Shown: positions 35,880-47,539 of the stretch, piece by piece
Position numbering within the stretch: position 1 is the stretch's first letter
How the letters are laid out: the number at the start of each line of letters is the position of its first letter
From: Antilocapra americana
Taxonomy: Eukaryota; Chordata; Mammalia; Artiodactyla; Antilocapridae
Reading direction: 5' to 3'
Length of the DNA stretch: 64,000 nucleotides
Assembly: GCA_007570785.1 (NCBI GenBank)
Contig: ML664175.1
Coordinates: 9,835,441-9,899,440 of the forward strand
The notes under the pieces: model-generated
Seen by the model: only the letters and a program-made list of their open reading frames with translations
Database searches by the model: none
What the model was told of the DNA's origin: nothing
Translations under genes and position numbers: made by a program

Positions 35880-38205
35880 GAGATGGGCTAATTGGGAATG
35901 TTTTGGAATAGAATGCATTTGGAGGTTTTATAAGACAAATGAGGAGCCTATGATAAATGGGAAAGGGAGGAATAGAATGATCCTTGGCCTAAGAAAACTT
36001 GAAACATTTTCTGACTTGATCCCCTACAAACTAAGTGCAGAATTAAAGCTGCACTGGGGAGGCAATGTATTGGTCAAAGAACAAAAGACTTTCCACATAG
36101 AAGTATTCTCGACAAAGGACGCCAGGACTGGCTTAGAGGAAATGGATTACAGGTGCAGTCCACTGCAGCAGGTGGGAGGCAGAGGCAGAAAGCAGAAAGT
36201 GGTAGCTCAGGAAGCCATGATACGCAGTGGCAGATCAAGAGAACTACACAAGCTTAAGAAACTTGGGACAGTATATTTTTTTCCAGCTGGTATTCCACAT
36301 CCACACAAATGATGCCCTGAGAGAGTATCTGGACAATAGTCATGTTAATTCTGGAAAGATGAGAATGCTTGGTTTATTTACCTTCTTTTCAGATGCTAGC
36401 AAGTAAAAGTTTAAAAAAAAACCTATAAAAATAATTAGAAATATAGAGTTATATCTTAGGAAAACTAAGGACTGAAACTGGAAGATTTAAAGTTGAAAGG
36501 TAAAAGTGACATTGATCACGTTACCAAGAAAGCAAATGTAAAGAGGCAAGAAGAGATGAAGGAAGAAAAGGCAATGAAACAGGAGTAGGCAAAAAGGAAG
36601 AAAAAGTGTAATAATTAAACAAAAGCTGAAGAGAATAGTTTAAAAAGTGAGTGACAACGATGACTCTAAAGAATTCAGAGTGATAAGAGTGAAAAAAATG
36701 AATACAGAGAGAAGTACTTGACAGATAATCTTTAAAGGGGCAGTGTTAGGTGAAGATGATACTCAAAAGGTAAAGAAATGAATCATGAAAAAGCTAGTAA
36801 CAAATACTTTTTACAGATTTTCATGGTAATAAGTCAAGAAGTAAGGAAGGTAGACAGTATGGACAAATATCCCTCATCTTAAAAAAATACTTGAAATCAT
36901 CTGTAAGCAAAAGGAACCTGACAAAGTTGTAAATTAATTGAAAGAAGTTGTGGAAGAACTAGAGGAGATAAGGGGCAGGGTTAACTGTGAAGTGGAACAT
37001 ATGTGATTTCTGAGACCAATGCCTGGATGAAGGTAACAAGAAAAATACTTGAGACTGAGAAGATTAATTAAAAGATGGACTCCAACTGAATAATTATAGT
37101 AGGCCAGGGTGACAAGTAAGAGAATTTAAAACAAAGCGTTAATAAGATACTACAAATAAGAATAAAAAAGTATACTTCTTATTTTTAAAAATAAAAAGAC
37201 AGGTCCCAATTCAAGTTAAAGATCATGAATCAGAGTTGATATGAATCAAGCACTATTTGGTAGTTTAGAATTGAGCATAAAGTTCAGTAGAAGATGATGT
37301 TTAAGTCTTTGGCCTTTAAGCCAGGTGAGTAAGACTAAATGTGTAAAAGATTCCGGAACAAAAACAAAGCAACAGTCAAAACAGATGACGCTGAGAGTGA
37401 GGATGACTATAAAGTTAGATGAGTGCTACTGGACCAGAAAAAGGACTTCAAAGCCCAGCAAGTCATGGGGAAATGGGAATTCGAAAGAAATGAACCATAT
37501 ATAAGATTAAAATAGTATTGTGGTAAGAAAGGGAGCACAACAACTTTAAAGCTGATATAAAGCATTGGCACTGAAGAAGTCAGGGACCATGAAGTCAGGC
37601 TCATTATCAAGGGGGTTAAAAAACTGTGAGAGAGGTGCTAAAGCCACCAAGAAACATGGAAGAATCCTTTTAAAGGAGCAGCTGATTATGACCTGAAAGT
37701 AACACAAAGGTCATGTTGTGATCTGTATAAAATCACTTTTGTTAGTTATACTCTAATTCTAACTTTTGGGGAAAAAAAAAAAGCAAAACTTCACTGTGAA
37801 TAATCAACCTAACTGGCTTATATATTGAAACAATTTTTGACTATTTTTTTAAAAATAAAAATCCATCCTGAAGGATACATCAACTAATGCGATACCAATG
37901 AAGATAACATAGGCTGTGAAAGTTTTCTCTGCATGGAATAAATACTCAAGTTATCTAAACTGAATGAATTAATGAAAAATAATTTCAACAGTGGCAATAA
38001 TGAAATAGTCTCTCATTTCACTGAATGAATGCAAGGATGGATGGCCTGATGAATGGATGGACAGACAGACAGAATGGATTATAGAGAAAAATAGAGAGAG
38101 AAAGAGAAACAAGATCCAATAAAATATCTAAGATCACTGAAAATCCTGGAATCACAAAGTAACTGCTTTGAAAAAAATAACACTCGTGAGATTACATGTA
38201 TGCTT
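35880..38205. other. ZNF280D intron segment, unresolved
   Basis: It contains an open frame of 120 codons at 35950-36312 (+), antisense to the gene, with no recognised domain. Purine-rich sequence follows at 36540-37100. 38022-38075 has GGAT and GACA simple repeats. I name no gene here. Confidence 0.4.
38022..38075. repeat. GGAT / GACA simple repeat
   Basis: Short runs of GGATGGATGG and GACAGACAGACAG are interspersed with GAATG units, and a GAGA-rich run follows. Confidence 0.65.
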
Positions 38206-38212
38206 CATGAGG

Positions 38213-38258
38213 AAGTGAAAAGTGAAAGTGTTAGTCACTCAATTGTGTCCAACTCTTT
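38213..38258 (-). mobile_element. Bov-A SINE fragment
   Basis: Only the 3' end is left, reversed: GAAGTGAAAAGTGAAAGTG and TTAGTCACTCAATTGTGTCC to AACTCTTTA. It lies 284 bp from exon G. Confidence 0.8.
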
Positions 38259-38541
38259 ATTCTTTACCATGTGACATTATTTTTCTGTCTTCGGAAGTAA
38301 CCACATTTGAAAGTTCTATAGGATAAAAAATTCCCATAGGAAAACTATTTTGCCTAACAAATCTATCTTAATTAAGCTTCCAGGAACTTTACGAATTACT
38401 ATGCTGAAAAAAATCATCTTAGAAGTTCTCTAATTGTTTCTCGAAGAGCAAAACTGACTTATACTAGGGCAACTGCTTTTAAGAACAAACTTGCTAAACT
38501 GTAATTTTAATTGGCAATTATAGATGTTTAACTCGTCTTAC

Positions 38542-38682
38542 CTCATCATATGATTCACATAGGATTTGCTACAGCTAGTGTTGTATCTGCAAAAACTACA
38601 GTGGACATATGTAGGAAAGTGGTTTGCAAAATCTTTTATTTCAGAATAACACTCAATGCACTTGTGAACTCCCCGACGATAC
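38542..38682 (-). CDS. ZNF280D: ZNF280D exon G: degenerate finger and most of finger 7
   Basis: The exon is 141 nt; its acceptor is ctataag and its donor gtaag. The first base completes Arg. It encodes [18 protein letters not shown] and then ANHFPTYVH, which looks like an atypical CX2C-X9-HX5H finger-like unit. It continues [19 protein letters not shown], a normal finger whose final His falls in the next exon. The phase 2 end leaves AG, which the next exon completes to Ser. Only 536 bp of intron separates this exon from exon F. Confidence 0.94.
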
Positions 38683-39218
38683 CTTATAGAGATACAAAGA
38701 AAATGATAAAAATATATTTTAAAACAAAAATAATAAAGGAGAGCCTTATTAACAGTCTGTTAATTAAGCTAAGGTGTTTAACAACTTCAAACAGGAATTT
38801 ATAATTTGAAAAATCTGCTACAGAACAATGGCTAGAATAAGTATAAACAATTTAATATCAGCTAGTGTTTCTTACTGGAATAAAAGGGATTAAATTAACC
38901 ATTCAAAGATCACAAGATATAAGCATAACACAAAACCCCAGGGTTTTATGTTGAATGAACATTAAAAATACTATACTTTTATATAGTAAAAAAAATTATA
39001 ATTTTCATAATGAATATACAAAGACAGTAATTCAAGTACTGCTCAATAGTTATAAAAACATTTTTTATTATTTGTTGGCATTAAGTGACAGCATATAAAT
39101 GTACAAGAGAGTTGTGTAATAGAGTAAATTTATATTAAATAAAATTTTTATTATGTTTGTGTTCAGTTACTAATTAAGATTAAATTATTAGTATTGGGTA
39201 TCAAGAATAAAAGTTTAC

Positions 39219-39526
39219 CTTAAATTCCTCAATGTTGTATTGACTTTACTTTTTTTATTGCTACTAGCCAATGTGCTTTGTTTCTTTTGCAGATTAGATA
39301 TTTTTGATTTGTATTTAGATTTATTTCCATTAGGTTTACTTGCATTAGGTTTACTTGCAATGGATTTAGTTATATTAGGTTTACTTGTGTTGGATTTTGT
39401 GGGACTTTTAGCAGTTATATTTTTAGTCCTTGGAGGTGAGAGCTGAAGGGTAGAAGTGCTTGCACTAATGGAAGGTGTGGTTGAAGATCCTGACTGAAGA
39501 GGTCCAACTGAAGCTCGAATAGTAAC
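39219..39526 (-). CDS. ZNF280D: ZNF280D exon F: Ser/Thr/Lys/Asn-rich linker with SKPN repeats
   Basis: This is the largest coding exon here: 308 nt, acceptor ttttgtag, donor gtaaac, starting phase 0 and ending phase 2. It starts VTIRASVGPLQSGSS and has no finger. It is a low-complexity basic linker: a Ser/Thr-rich part with SPPRTK, then short SKPN and KSxx repeats (about 39322-39395), then Lys-rich KSKYKSK and NKKSKVN. The basic runs could serve nuclear localisation, which is inference. The repeats are built on a 15-nt unit. The open frame on the opposite strand across 39240-39446 is a shadow of this exon. Confidence 0.93.
39322..39395 (-). repeat. 15-nt coding repeat in ZNF280D exon F
   Basis: On + the unit ATTAGGTTTACTTGC recurs with variation, in register with the reading frame. 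It encodes SKPN-type pentapeptides separated by TKS or NKS. Confidence 0.8.
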
Positions 39527-40234
39527 CTACAAAAATGAAGATAATACCTGCTTTAGAAAATTAATCATTACATTAGTGTTAAAATATCACTGCATAACAA
39601 AAAGTTAAACATCAAGTATTTGGAAAGGGCAAGTATAAACTATAACTGGATAAGTCTTTCATTTATTTTAAATGTTCATACCAATTAAATGAAATTAAAC
39701 TTGATATTTACTCACATGTAATCTTACATTTTTGTACTGATATCGGTTATGTTAAGTTATTAATGGATAATTAGCAATTAAAGCAAATTATATGAATATT
39801 AAAAGAGTGCATTCCCTAGCTATTTCTATGCTCTGATTTAACTTTAGAAAATCACAAACACAAAGGTCAAAACTTAAATCTCAAAACCTAGAAAGGACTA
39901 CATCACCCTTCAACAACTATAAAACAAGAAAATCTACACTAAACATGATTTCTTCTTTTCAGGGGCTCATTGAGCAGGATGTATGTTTACAAAGATTATG
40001 AGAGGGTTTATATAAATTCATTACACTGCATGGAGAGTTTAATAATACTGAGAATTTCCTTAAAGGGAGCTAATACAAGATTTATCATTAGGTATTCAGA
40101 AATTATACTTGCTGGTGGACAATGGAAAACACAACTGCCTACCAACACTAACCATTTGACTATACACACCCCATGTACTTGAGAAACAGCCTATGAGGAA
40201 ATATCATGAAAAACATGTGCTTTGGTATCATACA

Positions 40235-40430
40235 AAGGCACTGGACTAAGAATGAAAGACTTGAGGTTAAAGTTAAAAGACCATTTCTTCCTAACCATGT
40301 GACCCTGATTAAGTTATTTTCTCTCTCTAAGCTTCTTTAAGGGACAATATCTGCCTTGTCTATTTCACTTGATTACTGCATGAATCATAGAGAATATGAA
40401 AAAGTATACCAAAAGCCTAATTCTAAGCCT
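40235..40430 (+). repeat. MIR SINE relic
   Basis: It is MIR-like in order: GAAAGACTTGAGGTTAAAGT, CCATGTGACCCTGATTAAGT, then TCTCTCTAAGCTTCTTTAAG and GGGACAATATCTGCC. Confidence 0.65.
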
Positions 40431-40442
40431 AAACATTTAGTA

Positions 40443-40444
<2 letters not shown>

Positions 40445-40478
<34 letters not shown>
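40445..40478. repeat. (ATT)n microsatellite
   Basis: It is an uninterrupted run of about eleven ATT triplets and could be length-polymorphic. Confidence 0.92.
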
Positions 40479-40483
<5 letters not shown>

Positions 40484-40949
40484 AAATATGAGAGAGGACT
40501 GCACTGCTTACATTAGTGTTTTGCATGTCTAGTCCCAGCATGGAATGAATGGACTGCAGGGAAGGATGTTGGATAGATATTCTTGCTCTAGGTCTTCAGA
40601 GCATGGCTTTATACTGTTATAGTTAATTCAAATAACAGACATACCCACATTCAAAGGTAAGTACCCAAAGCCAAATATAAATGTTTTGGGGATTATTTCA
40701 CTTTGGATTATCCATGCCTCTGTTTCCCTCCACTGGAGCAAATATTCAAGAGCTGACTGTATATAAAGAAGTCAGAGAAAACAGAGGTATATAAGGCAAA
40801 GTAAGGTATATAAGGGAAAAGTAAATTACAATCATCAGTATGCAGTCAGACATGTGTTGGCTTACTTAAAACATAATGCTATCCAGCAGCAGAACTTGCT
40901 TCTCTAAGAGTAGACTCAGTAATACCTTCAATAATCACCTGAGAACCTA

Positions 40950-41060
40950 CAGCATTCAACAAGCAATGTACCAGATGCTGAGGATACAAAGACAAATAAA
41001 ACACGACTCCTAACCTCAAGCATCTTACAGTTCAACAGATAAAAATGACAAATACACTGC
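40950..41060 (-). repeat. L2 LINE relic
   Basis: The + strand reads ACCAGATGCTGAGGATACAA, then AAACACGACTCCTAACCTCA and AGCATCTTACAGTTCAACAG, the reversed L2 3' motif. Confidence 0.6.
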
Positions 41061-41344
41061 CAACTGGAATAGCCTACGTAACACTGATACAACCCACTGC
41101 CTCCAGAATAGTTAATCTAGTTACACTTTTTACAAAGCAATACCACTGTAGACTTTCACACACTACTGACAAAAAGAAATGGTTAGGCGGTTTTTTCCCT
41201 AAACATAGGAACAGTGAAATTTAAAATTAAACTCTTAATTAAATGACAAATCATTTAAAAGTACTATATCCAACAAATAAAACCAGGCAGGAGTTAATGT
41301 CTATTATCATACAAAATGTTAAAATACAACATATTTGAACTCAC

Positions 41345-41479
41345 TTTTGTTCCAGGAGGCAATCCTTCTAGTTGTTTTGGTTTTATAAATGTCCTATGAT
41401 GCTGAGTCTTGTGATCCATTTTCTCTTTGCATGTTAAAAACTGCAGTCTGCATTTTGTACAACGATGTATTCCCTTTTT
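41345..41479 (-). CDS. ZNF280D: ZNF280D exon E: finger 6
   Basis: The exon is 135 nt (45 codons, phase 0 to 0), with acceptor taaacag and donor gtgag. It encodes [20 protein letters not shown] and then MDHKTQHH, a full CX2C-X12-HX3H finger. The end is the basic stretch [15 protein letters not shown] that leads to the linker. An internal Cys (FLTC) within the finger is extra and unlikely to be a zinc ligand. Confidence 0.95.
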
Positions 41480-41941
41480 CTGTTTAGGAACCAGAAAGAG
41501 AGGAGAAAAATAATTTCTACAACCACAAATCCTGCATTTTGAAGCTGCTTTGATTTAATTTTAATGATACTAAATAATTTTAAAACTAGTATTTTACATC
41601 TCCTATCACACGTAATAGCAAAATATTACTATTTTTTAAATTATTAGCATTTAGTTTTCAAAAACATATGTTTCTATACAGAAACTGAACATGAAAAGTG
41701 CCATTGATAAGATTCTAATGAAAGTTTTCTTAATAGTGCTATGAAAGCTCTTCTGGTTATAATTTTATAGTACTTAGACACACAATACTGTGCAAATGAG
41801 CTACACGCATTTTTATCCCGTAAAAGAATAAATTATTTTTACTTTTTGCTATTTCCAGTTGGTGGACAAGATGGAAAAATAAGTTCAACTATCTAACTAC
41901 ATATTTCAAAGAAACCTGTTACAACAATGGTTATATAAAGC

Positions 41942-42025
41942 AGTGCTATCTAATAAAACTTTCTTCAATGATGAAATGTAATTGAGCTGCACTGTTCAAA
42001 ACAGTAGCAACTAGACATATATGCT
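41942..42025 (+). mobile_element. MER5A-like hAT DNA transposon fragment
   Basis: The motifs CAGTGCTATCTAATAAAACT, then TTCAATGATGAAATG and GCACTGTTCAAAACAGTAGC match the MER5A pattern. It is non-autonomous and old. Confidence 0.75.
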
Positions 42026-42164
42026 AAAAGAGGAGGAAGAAAATTAGAATACTTGGGCAAGAAACAGATACCAAGCTACAATGACAGAAAAAAATTCTCC
42101 AGAATTTAGTACCCAGAAATCTTTTCTCTATCTATAACCACTCCTTATGATATCTCTTCTCTTC

Positions 42165-44322
42165 ATTTCATGACTTTATTTTTTTTGAAGAATTTTATTT
42201 TTTTAAATTAATTAATTTATTTTTCCTTTATGTTATTGTGTTGGTTTTGCCTTGCATTGACATGAATCCACTATGGGTATACATGTGTTCCCCTTCCAGA
42301 ACCCCTCTTCCACCTCCCTCCCGATTCAATCCCTCTAGGTCATCCCGATGCATCAGCCCTGAGCACCTGGTATCAAGCATCAAACCTGGGCTGGCGATTC
42401 ATTTCACATATGATAATTTACATGTTTCAATGCCGTTCTCTCATATCATCCCACCCTTGCCCTCTCCCATAGAGTCCAAAAGACTATTCTATACATCTGC
42501 GTCTCTTTTGCTGTCTTGCATACAAGGTTATTCTTACCATCTTTCTAAATTCCATATATATGCGTTAGTATACTGTATTGTTGTTTTTCCTTCTGGCTTA
42601 CTTCACTCTGGATAATAGGCTCCAGTTTCGTCCACTTCAGTAGAACTGATTCAAATGAATTCTTTTTAATGGCTGAGTAATATTCCATTGTGTATATGTA
42701 CCACAGCTTTCTTATCCATTCGTCTGCTGAGGGACATTTAGGTTGCTTCCATGTCCTGGCTATTGTAAACAATGCGGCGATAAACATTGGGGTACATGTG
42801 TCTCTTTCAATTCTGGTTTCCTCGGTATGTATGCCCAGCAGTGGGATTTCTGGGTCATATGGCAGGTCTATTTCCAGTTTTGTAAGGAATCTCCACTCTG
42901 TTCTCCATAGTGGCTGTACTAGTTTGCATTCCCACCAACAGTGTAAGAGGGTTCCCTTTTCTCCACATCCTCTGCAGCATTTATTGCTTGTAGACTTTTG
43001 GATGGCAGCCATTCTGACTGGTGTAAAGTGGTACCTCATTGTGGTTTTGATTTGCATTTCTCTGATAATGAGTGATGTGGAGCATCTTTTCATGTGTTTG
43101 TTAGCCACTTTTATGTCTTCTTTGGAGAAATGTCTGTTTAATTCTTTGGCCCACTTTTTGATTGGGTCGTTTATTTTTCTGGAATTGAGCTGCAGGAGTT
43201 GCTTCTATATTTTTGAGATTAACTGCTTGTCCGTTGCTTCGTTTGCTATTATCTTCTCCCATTCTGAAGGCTGCCTTTTCACCTTGCTTTTAGTTTCCTT
43301 TTTTGTGCAGAAGCTTTTAATTTTAATTAGAAAAATTAAATTTGTTTATTTTTGCTTTTATTTCCAATATTCTGGCAGGTGGATCATAGAGGATCCTCCT
43401 TTGGTTTATGTCGGAGAGTGTTTTGCCTATGTTTTCCTCTAGGAGTTTTATAGTTTCTGGTCTTATGTTTAGATCTTTGATCCATTTTGAGTGTATTTTT
43501 GTGTATGGTGTTAGAAAGTGTTCTAGTTTCATTCTTTTACAAGTGGTTGATCAGTTTTCCCAGCACCACTTGTTAAAGAGATTGTCTTTTCTCCACTGTA
43601 TATTCTTGCCTCCTTTGTCAAAGAAAAGGTGTCCATAGGTGCGTGGATTTATCTCTGGGCTTTCTATTTTGTTCCATTGATCTATATTTCTGTCTTTGTG
43701 CCAGTACAATACTGCCTTGATGACTGTGGCTTTCTAGTATAGCCTAAAGTCAGGGAGGTTGATTCCTCTAGTTTCATTCTTCTTTCTCAAGATTGCTTTG
43801 GCTATTTGAGGTTTTTTGTATTTCCATACAAATTTTGAAATTATTTGTTCTAGTTCTCTGAAAAAGACCTCTAGTAGCTTGATAAGAATTGCATTGAATC
43901 TATAGATTGCTCTGGGTAATATACTCATTTTCACTATATTGATTCTTCCAATCCATGAATATGGTATATTCCTCCATCTTTGTCCTCTTTGATTTCTTTC
44001 ATCAGTGTTTTATAGTTTTCTATAAATAGGTCTTTTGTTTCTTTAGATAGATATATTCCTAATTATTTTATTTTTTGTTTTGATGGTGAATGGAATTGTT
44101 TCCTTAATTTCTTTCTGTTTTCTCATTGTTAGTGTATAGGAATGCAAGGGATTTCTGTGTGTTGATTTTATATCCTGCAACTTTACTATATTCACTGATC
44201 AACTCTATTAATTTTCTGGTAGAGTCTTTAGGTTTTTCTATGTAGAGGATCATGTCGTCTACAAACAGTGAGAGTTTTACTTCTTCTTTTACAATCTGGA
44301 TTCCTTTTATTTCATGGCTTTA
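42165..44322 (-). mobile_element. 5'-truncated bovine-type L1 with target-site duplication
   Basis: The insert spans about 42179-44308. On the minus strand it starts just before the RT catalytic box, which reads FVDD (near 44240), and runs through ORF2 C-terminus and 3' UTR to a poly(A) seen as poly(T) at 42179-42186. ATTTCATGACTTTA (42165-42178) and ATTTCATGGCTTTA (44309-44322) match at 13 of 14 bases. It is in sense orientation in the D-E intron of ZNF280D. Confidence 0.9.
42545..43108 (-). pseudogene. L1 ORF2 C-terminal remnant
   Basis: An open stretch of 187 codons covers the end of L1 ORF2p: a Cys-rich [19 protein letters not shown] motif, [31 protein letters not shown] and YSAIKKN. The upstream part of the element has stops and the 5' half is missing, so no functional protein is expected. 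Confidence 0.88.
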
Positions 44323-44348
44323 CCTATCTTCTATCCAACTGCCTACTC

Positions 44349-44598
44349 GACATCACTGTGTGTGGGTGTGTGCTAAGGAGCTTCAGTCATGTCAGAGTCT
44401 TTGTGACCCTGTGGACTGTAACCCACCAGGCTTCTCTGTCCATGGGGATTCTCCAGGCAAGAATACTGGAGTGGGTTGCCATGCCCTCCTTCAGAGGATC
44501 TTCTCATCAAAGGGATCGAATCCAGGTCTCATACGTCTCCTGCACTGGCAGGCAGTTTCTTTACCACTAGTGGCACCTGGAAAGCCCTTGACACCACT
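44349..44598 (-). mobile_element. Bov-tA SINE with 9-bp duplication
   Basis: The element (44358-44589) runs on + from GTGTGTGCTAAGGAGCTTCA to GGCACCTGGAAAGCCC. GACATCACT (44349-44357) and GACACCACT (44590-44598) flank it. It lies about 40 bp from the L1 duplication, so a small sliver of host sequence separates the two insertions. Confidence 0.86.
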
Positions 44599-44599
44599 A

Positions 44600-46156
44600 C
44601 TTGCATGCATTTTAAACCAACATGGACAAAACAGAATTCCAGATTTCCTCCCTCCCTTACCTGTCCCCAAAATACATCTACTCCTCAATCTTCACCACAT
44701 GACAATAGATGAAAATTCCATTCTTGCAGCTGCTTAGGACAAAAAACTTGGTCACTCTCTCTCACATCCCATATCCAACCCATTAGTAAAACCTGTCAGC
44801 CCTACCTTCAAAAACTGCCATAATATTTCCACTTATTACCTCCAACCACTACCATACTTATCCAAAACACGCACCTTGACTAATAATAACCTCCTTTGTT
44901 CTCCCTTTCATGTTCTTTCTTCCCTATGGTCTATTCTCCTCCCAGCGGTCAATGATCTTAAAATATGACAGATCTTTCACCTGCTTAAAATGTTGACAGT
45001 TTTCCAAAGTCCTGATTCTGGTTTACAAAGTTCTTTATGAATTGGCCTGCATTCTATTGCTAAAACTTTATTTCCTACTACTTTCCCTCTTATTACTTTA
45101 CTCTGCTCTAGCCACAACTGAGTGTGAGGATTCAATAAGATAATACATGTAAAGCACCTGTTACTGGTAGAAGGAAAATGACTGCATAGATGGTAACTGC
45201 ATACTTTAGCTATTTTTATTAAAGATCTAATGAACATATTTAACATATATAAAATCACTCTCATTATTTCTTAAAAGTCATAAAAACTGGATTGTTAGCT
45301 CCAAAATCACCCAAGACATAATAATACACTGTCTTAAACAAAACTTACAACCAAAGTCATCTTCTAAAACAATAAAATGAGCCACAGGGTCAACAATTCT
45401 TATTATCTCATTTTGGACTAACTGCTAGGCTATAATTTTCCAATCTTTTGTAAATAATCACACAAATTATAAATATCAAGAAGGATGCCTGATGATCCTT
45501 CTTATTAATAGATTTCCACCTTCCTAACTTCTGGCTAATTCCAGGCTCTCCAAATAAATAAAAAAGAAAACTGTACATCTAAGGCAAGTGATGACATAAA
45601 ACTTAGGACAGAAAAACTGATTACAAATCACACAGTTCATATGGTTGGCCCACATACCTTTTTGATAATTACTATTCTTCCCTCATCTACACCTCACTCT
45701 GGAGCTTAATAAAGCATAAAGGGAAAATAAAAAGCATAAAAAGCCCCATAATGAAATAAAACTACTATTTTTATATTTCATTCTCTCTTTCAAAATTAAA
45801 GGACAAAGATGAAATATAGAGTACCAGGAATAGCATTACTCAAATTCTACTCTTCAAAAACTGTTAATAGATACTATGCAAATAAACGGGTCAGTGACCA
45901 AATAAGTCTGGGGAATACATACTATATCCTTGTTGAGAGATGTACAATATCAATTAGCATATTAAAATTTTCAAGGAGTCCTATCTTAAAAAAGAACGAC
46001 ATAATTTTATAAATCTGTGCTTCACCAAATTCATTTACCAGTAGCAATTGGGAGGGGGATATCTATTAACACCTGATGGAACTCTGTTGGGGAAACCCAA
46101 AATAGAGATTTTGACAGAACTTCTCAAAAATAGGTAGCATACAAGTCACAGCAAAG
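44600..46156. other. ZNF280D intron segment, no gene
   Basis: There is a slightly less AT-rich start (44600-45130) containing TCTCACATCCCATATCCAAC, with no gene recognised. The remainder is ordinary AT-rich intron. Confidence 0.45.
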
Positions 46157-47535
46157 TTCAGTTCAGTTCAGTCACTCAGTTGTGTCTGACTCTTTGAGAC
46201 CCCATGGACTGCAGCAGGCCAGGCCTCCCTGTCCATCACCAACTCCCGGAGTTTACTCAAACTCATGTTCACTGAGTCAGTGATGCCATCCAACCATCTC
46301 ATCCTCTGTCGTCCCCTTCTCATCCTGCCTTCAATCATTCCCAGCATCAGGGTCTTTTCAAATGATCCATTTCTTTGCATCCGGGGGCCATAGTATCTGA
46401 GTTTCAGCTTCAACATCAGTTCTTCCAATGAATATTCAGGACTAATTTCCTTTAGGATAGACTGGTTGGATCTCCTTGCAGTCCAAGGCACTCTCGGGTC
46501 TTCTCCAACATCACAGTTCAAAAGCGTCAGTTCTTCAGTGCTCAGCTTTCTTTATACTCCAAATTTCACATCCATACATGACTACGGGAAAAACCATAGC
46601 CTTATCTAGATGGACCTTTGTTGGCAAAGTAATGTCTCTGCTTTTTAATATGCTGTCTAGGTTAGTTAGAATTTTCTTTCCAGGAGGAAGCATCGTTTAA
46701 TTTCATGGCTGCAGTCACCATCTGCAGTGATTTTGGAGCCCCCAAAAATAAAGTCTGCCACTATTTCTGCTGTTTCACAATCTATTTGCCATGAAGTGAT
46801 GGGACCAGATGCCAGGATCTTCATTTTCTGAATGCTGAGCTTTAAGTGAACATTTTTACTCTCCTCTTTCACTTTCATCAAGAGCCTCTTTAGTTCTTCT
46901 TCCTTTTCTGCCATAAGGGTGGTGTCATCTGCATATCTGAGGTTATTGATAATTTTTCCTGGCAATCTTCATTCCGGCTTGTGCTTCATTCAGCCCAGAG
47001 TTTCTCATGATGTACTCTGCATATAAGTTAAACAAGCAGGGTGACAATATACAGCCTTGACGTATTCCTTTTCCTATTTGGAACCAATCTGTTGTTCCAT
47101 GTCCAGTTCTAACTGTTGCTTCCTGACCTGCATACAGATTTCTCAAGAGGCAGGTCAGGTGTCTGGTATTCCTATCTCTTCCAGAATTTTCCATAGTTTG
47201 TGGTGTTCCACACAGTCAAAGGCTTTGGCATTGTCAATAAAGCAGCAATAGATGTTTTTCTGGAACTCTTTTGCTTTTTTGATGATCCATCAGATGTTGG
47301 CAATTTGATCTCTGGTTCCTCTGCCTTTTCTAAAACCAGTTTGAACATCTGGAAGTTCACGTATTGTTGAAGCCTGGCTGGAGAATTTTGAGCATTACTT
47401 TACCAGTGCATGAGATGAGTGCAATTGTGTGGTAAGTTTGAGCATTTTTGGCCTTGCCTTTCTTAGGGAATGGAATGAAAACACCTTTTCCAGTCCTGTG
47501 GCGATTGCTGCCCTTTTTCAATGAAAAACCACAGG
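46157..47535 (-). mobile_element. 5'-truncated BovB (RTE) LINE
   Basis: The 3' tail on + begins AGTTCAGTTCAGTTCAGTCA and continues into RT-coding sequence. On the minus strand, open blocks at 47357-47539, 47172-47360, 46943-47194 and 46666-46965 hold RT motifs: KGIRQGCILSPCLFNLYAEY and RYADDTTLMAEKEEE. The frames are shifted between blocks. It is sense to ZNF280D in the D-E intron. Confidence 0.93.
46666..47194 (-). pseudogene. BovB reverse-transcriptase remnant
   Basis: Two overlapping frames carry the RT fingers and palm (GTTDWFQIGKGIRQGC) and the catalytic YADD box with following thumb residues (KRLLMKVKEE, KLSIQKMKILASG). A frameshift near 46950 separates the two parts. The catalytic YADD is intact although the gene is broken. 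Confidence 0.88.
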
Positions 47536-47539
47536 ACAA

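Noticed and set aside
35950..36312. 120-codon open frame on +
   Set aside because: It is antisense to an intron, lacks any recognised domain, Kozak context or splice support, and the composition is ordinary for chance frames.
39240..39446. Leucine-rich hydrophobic frame on + that looks like a membrane peptide
   Set aside because: It is the antisense translation of ZNF280D exon F, whose Lys/Asn/Ser codons read as Leu/Phe/Gly in reverse.
42690..43442. 250-codon open frame on +
   Set aside because: It is the antisense shadow of L1 ORF2; the coding signal is on the minus strand.
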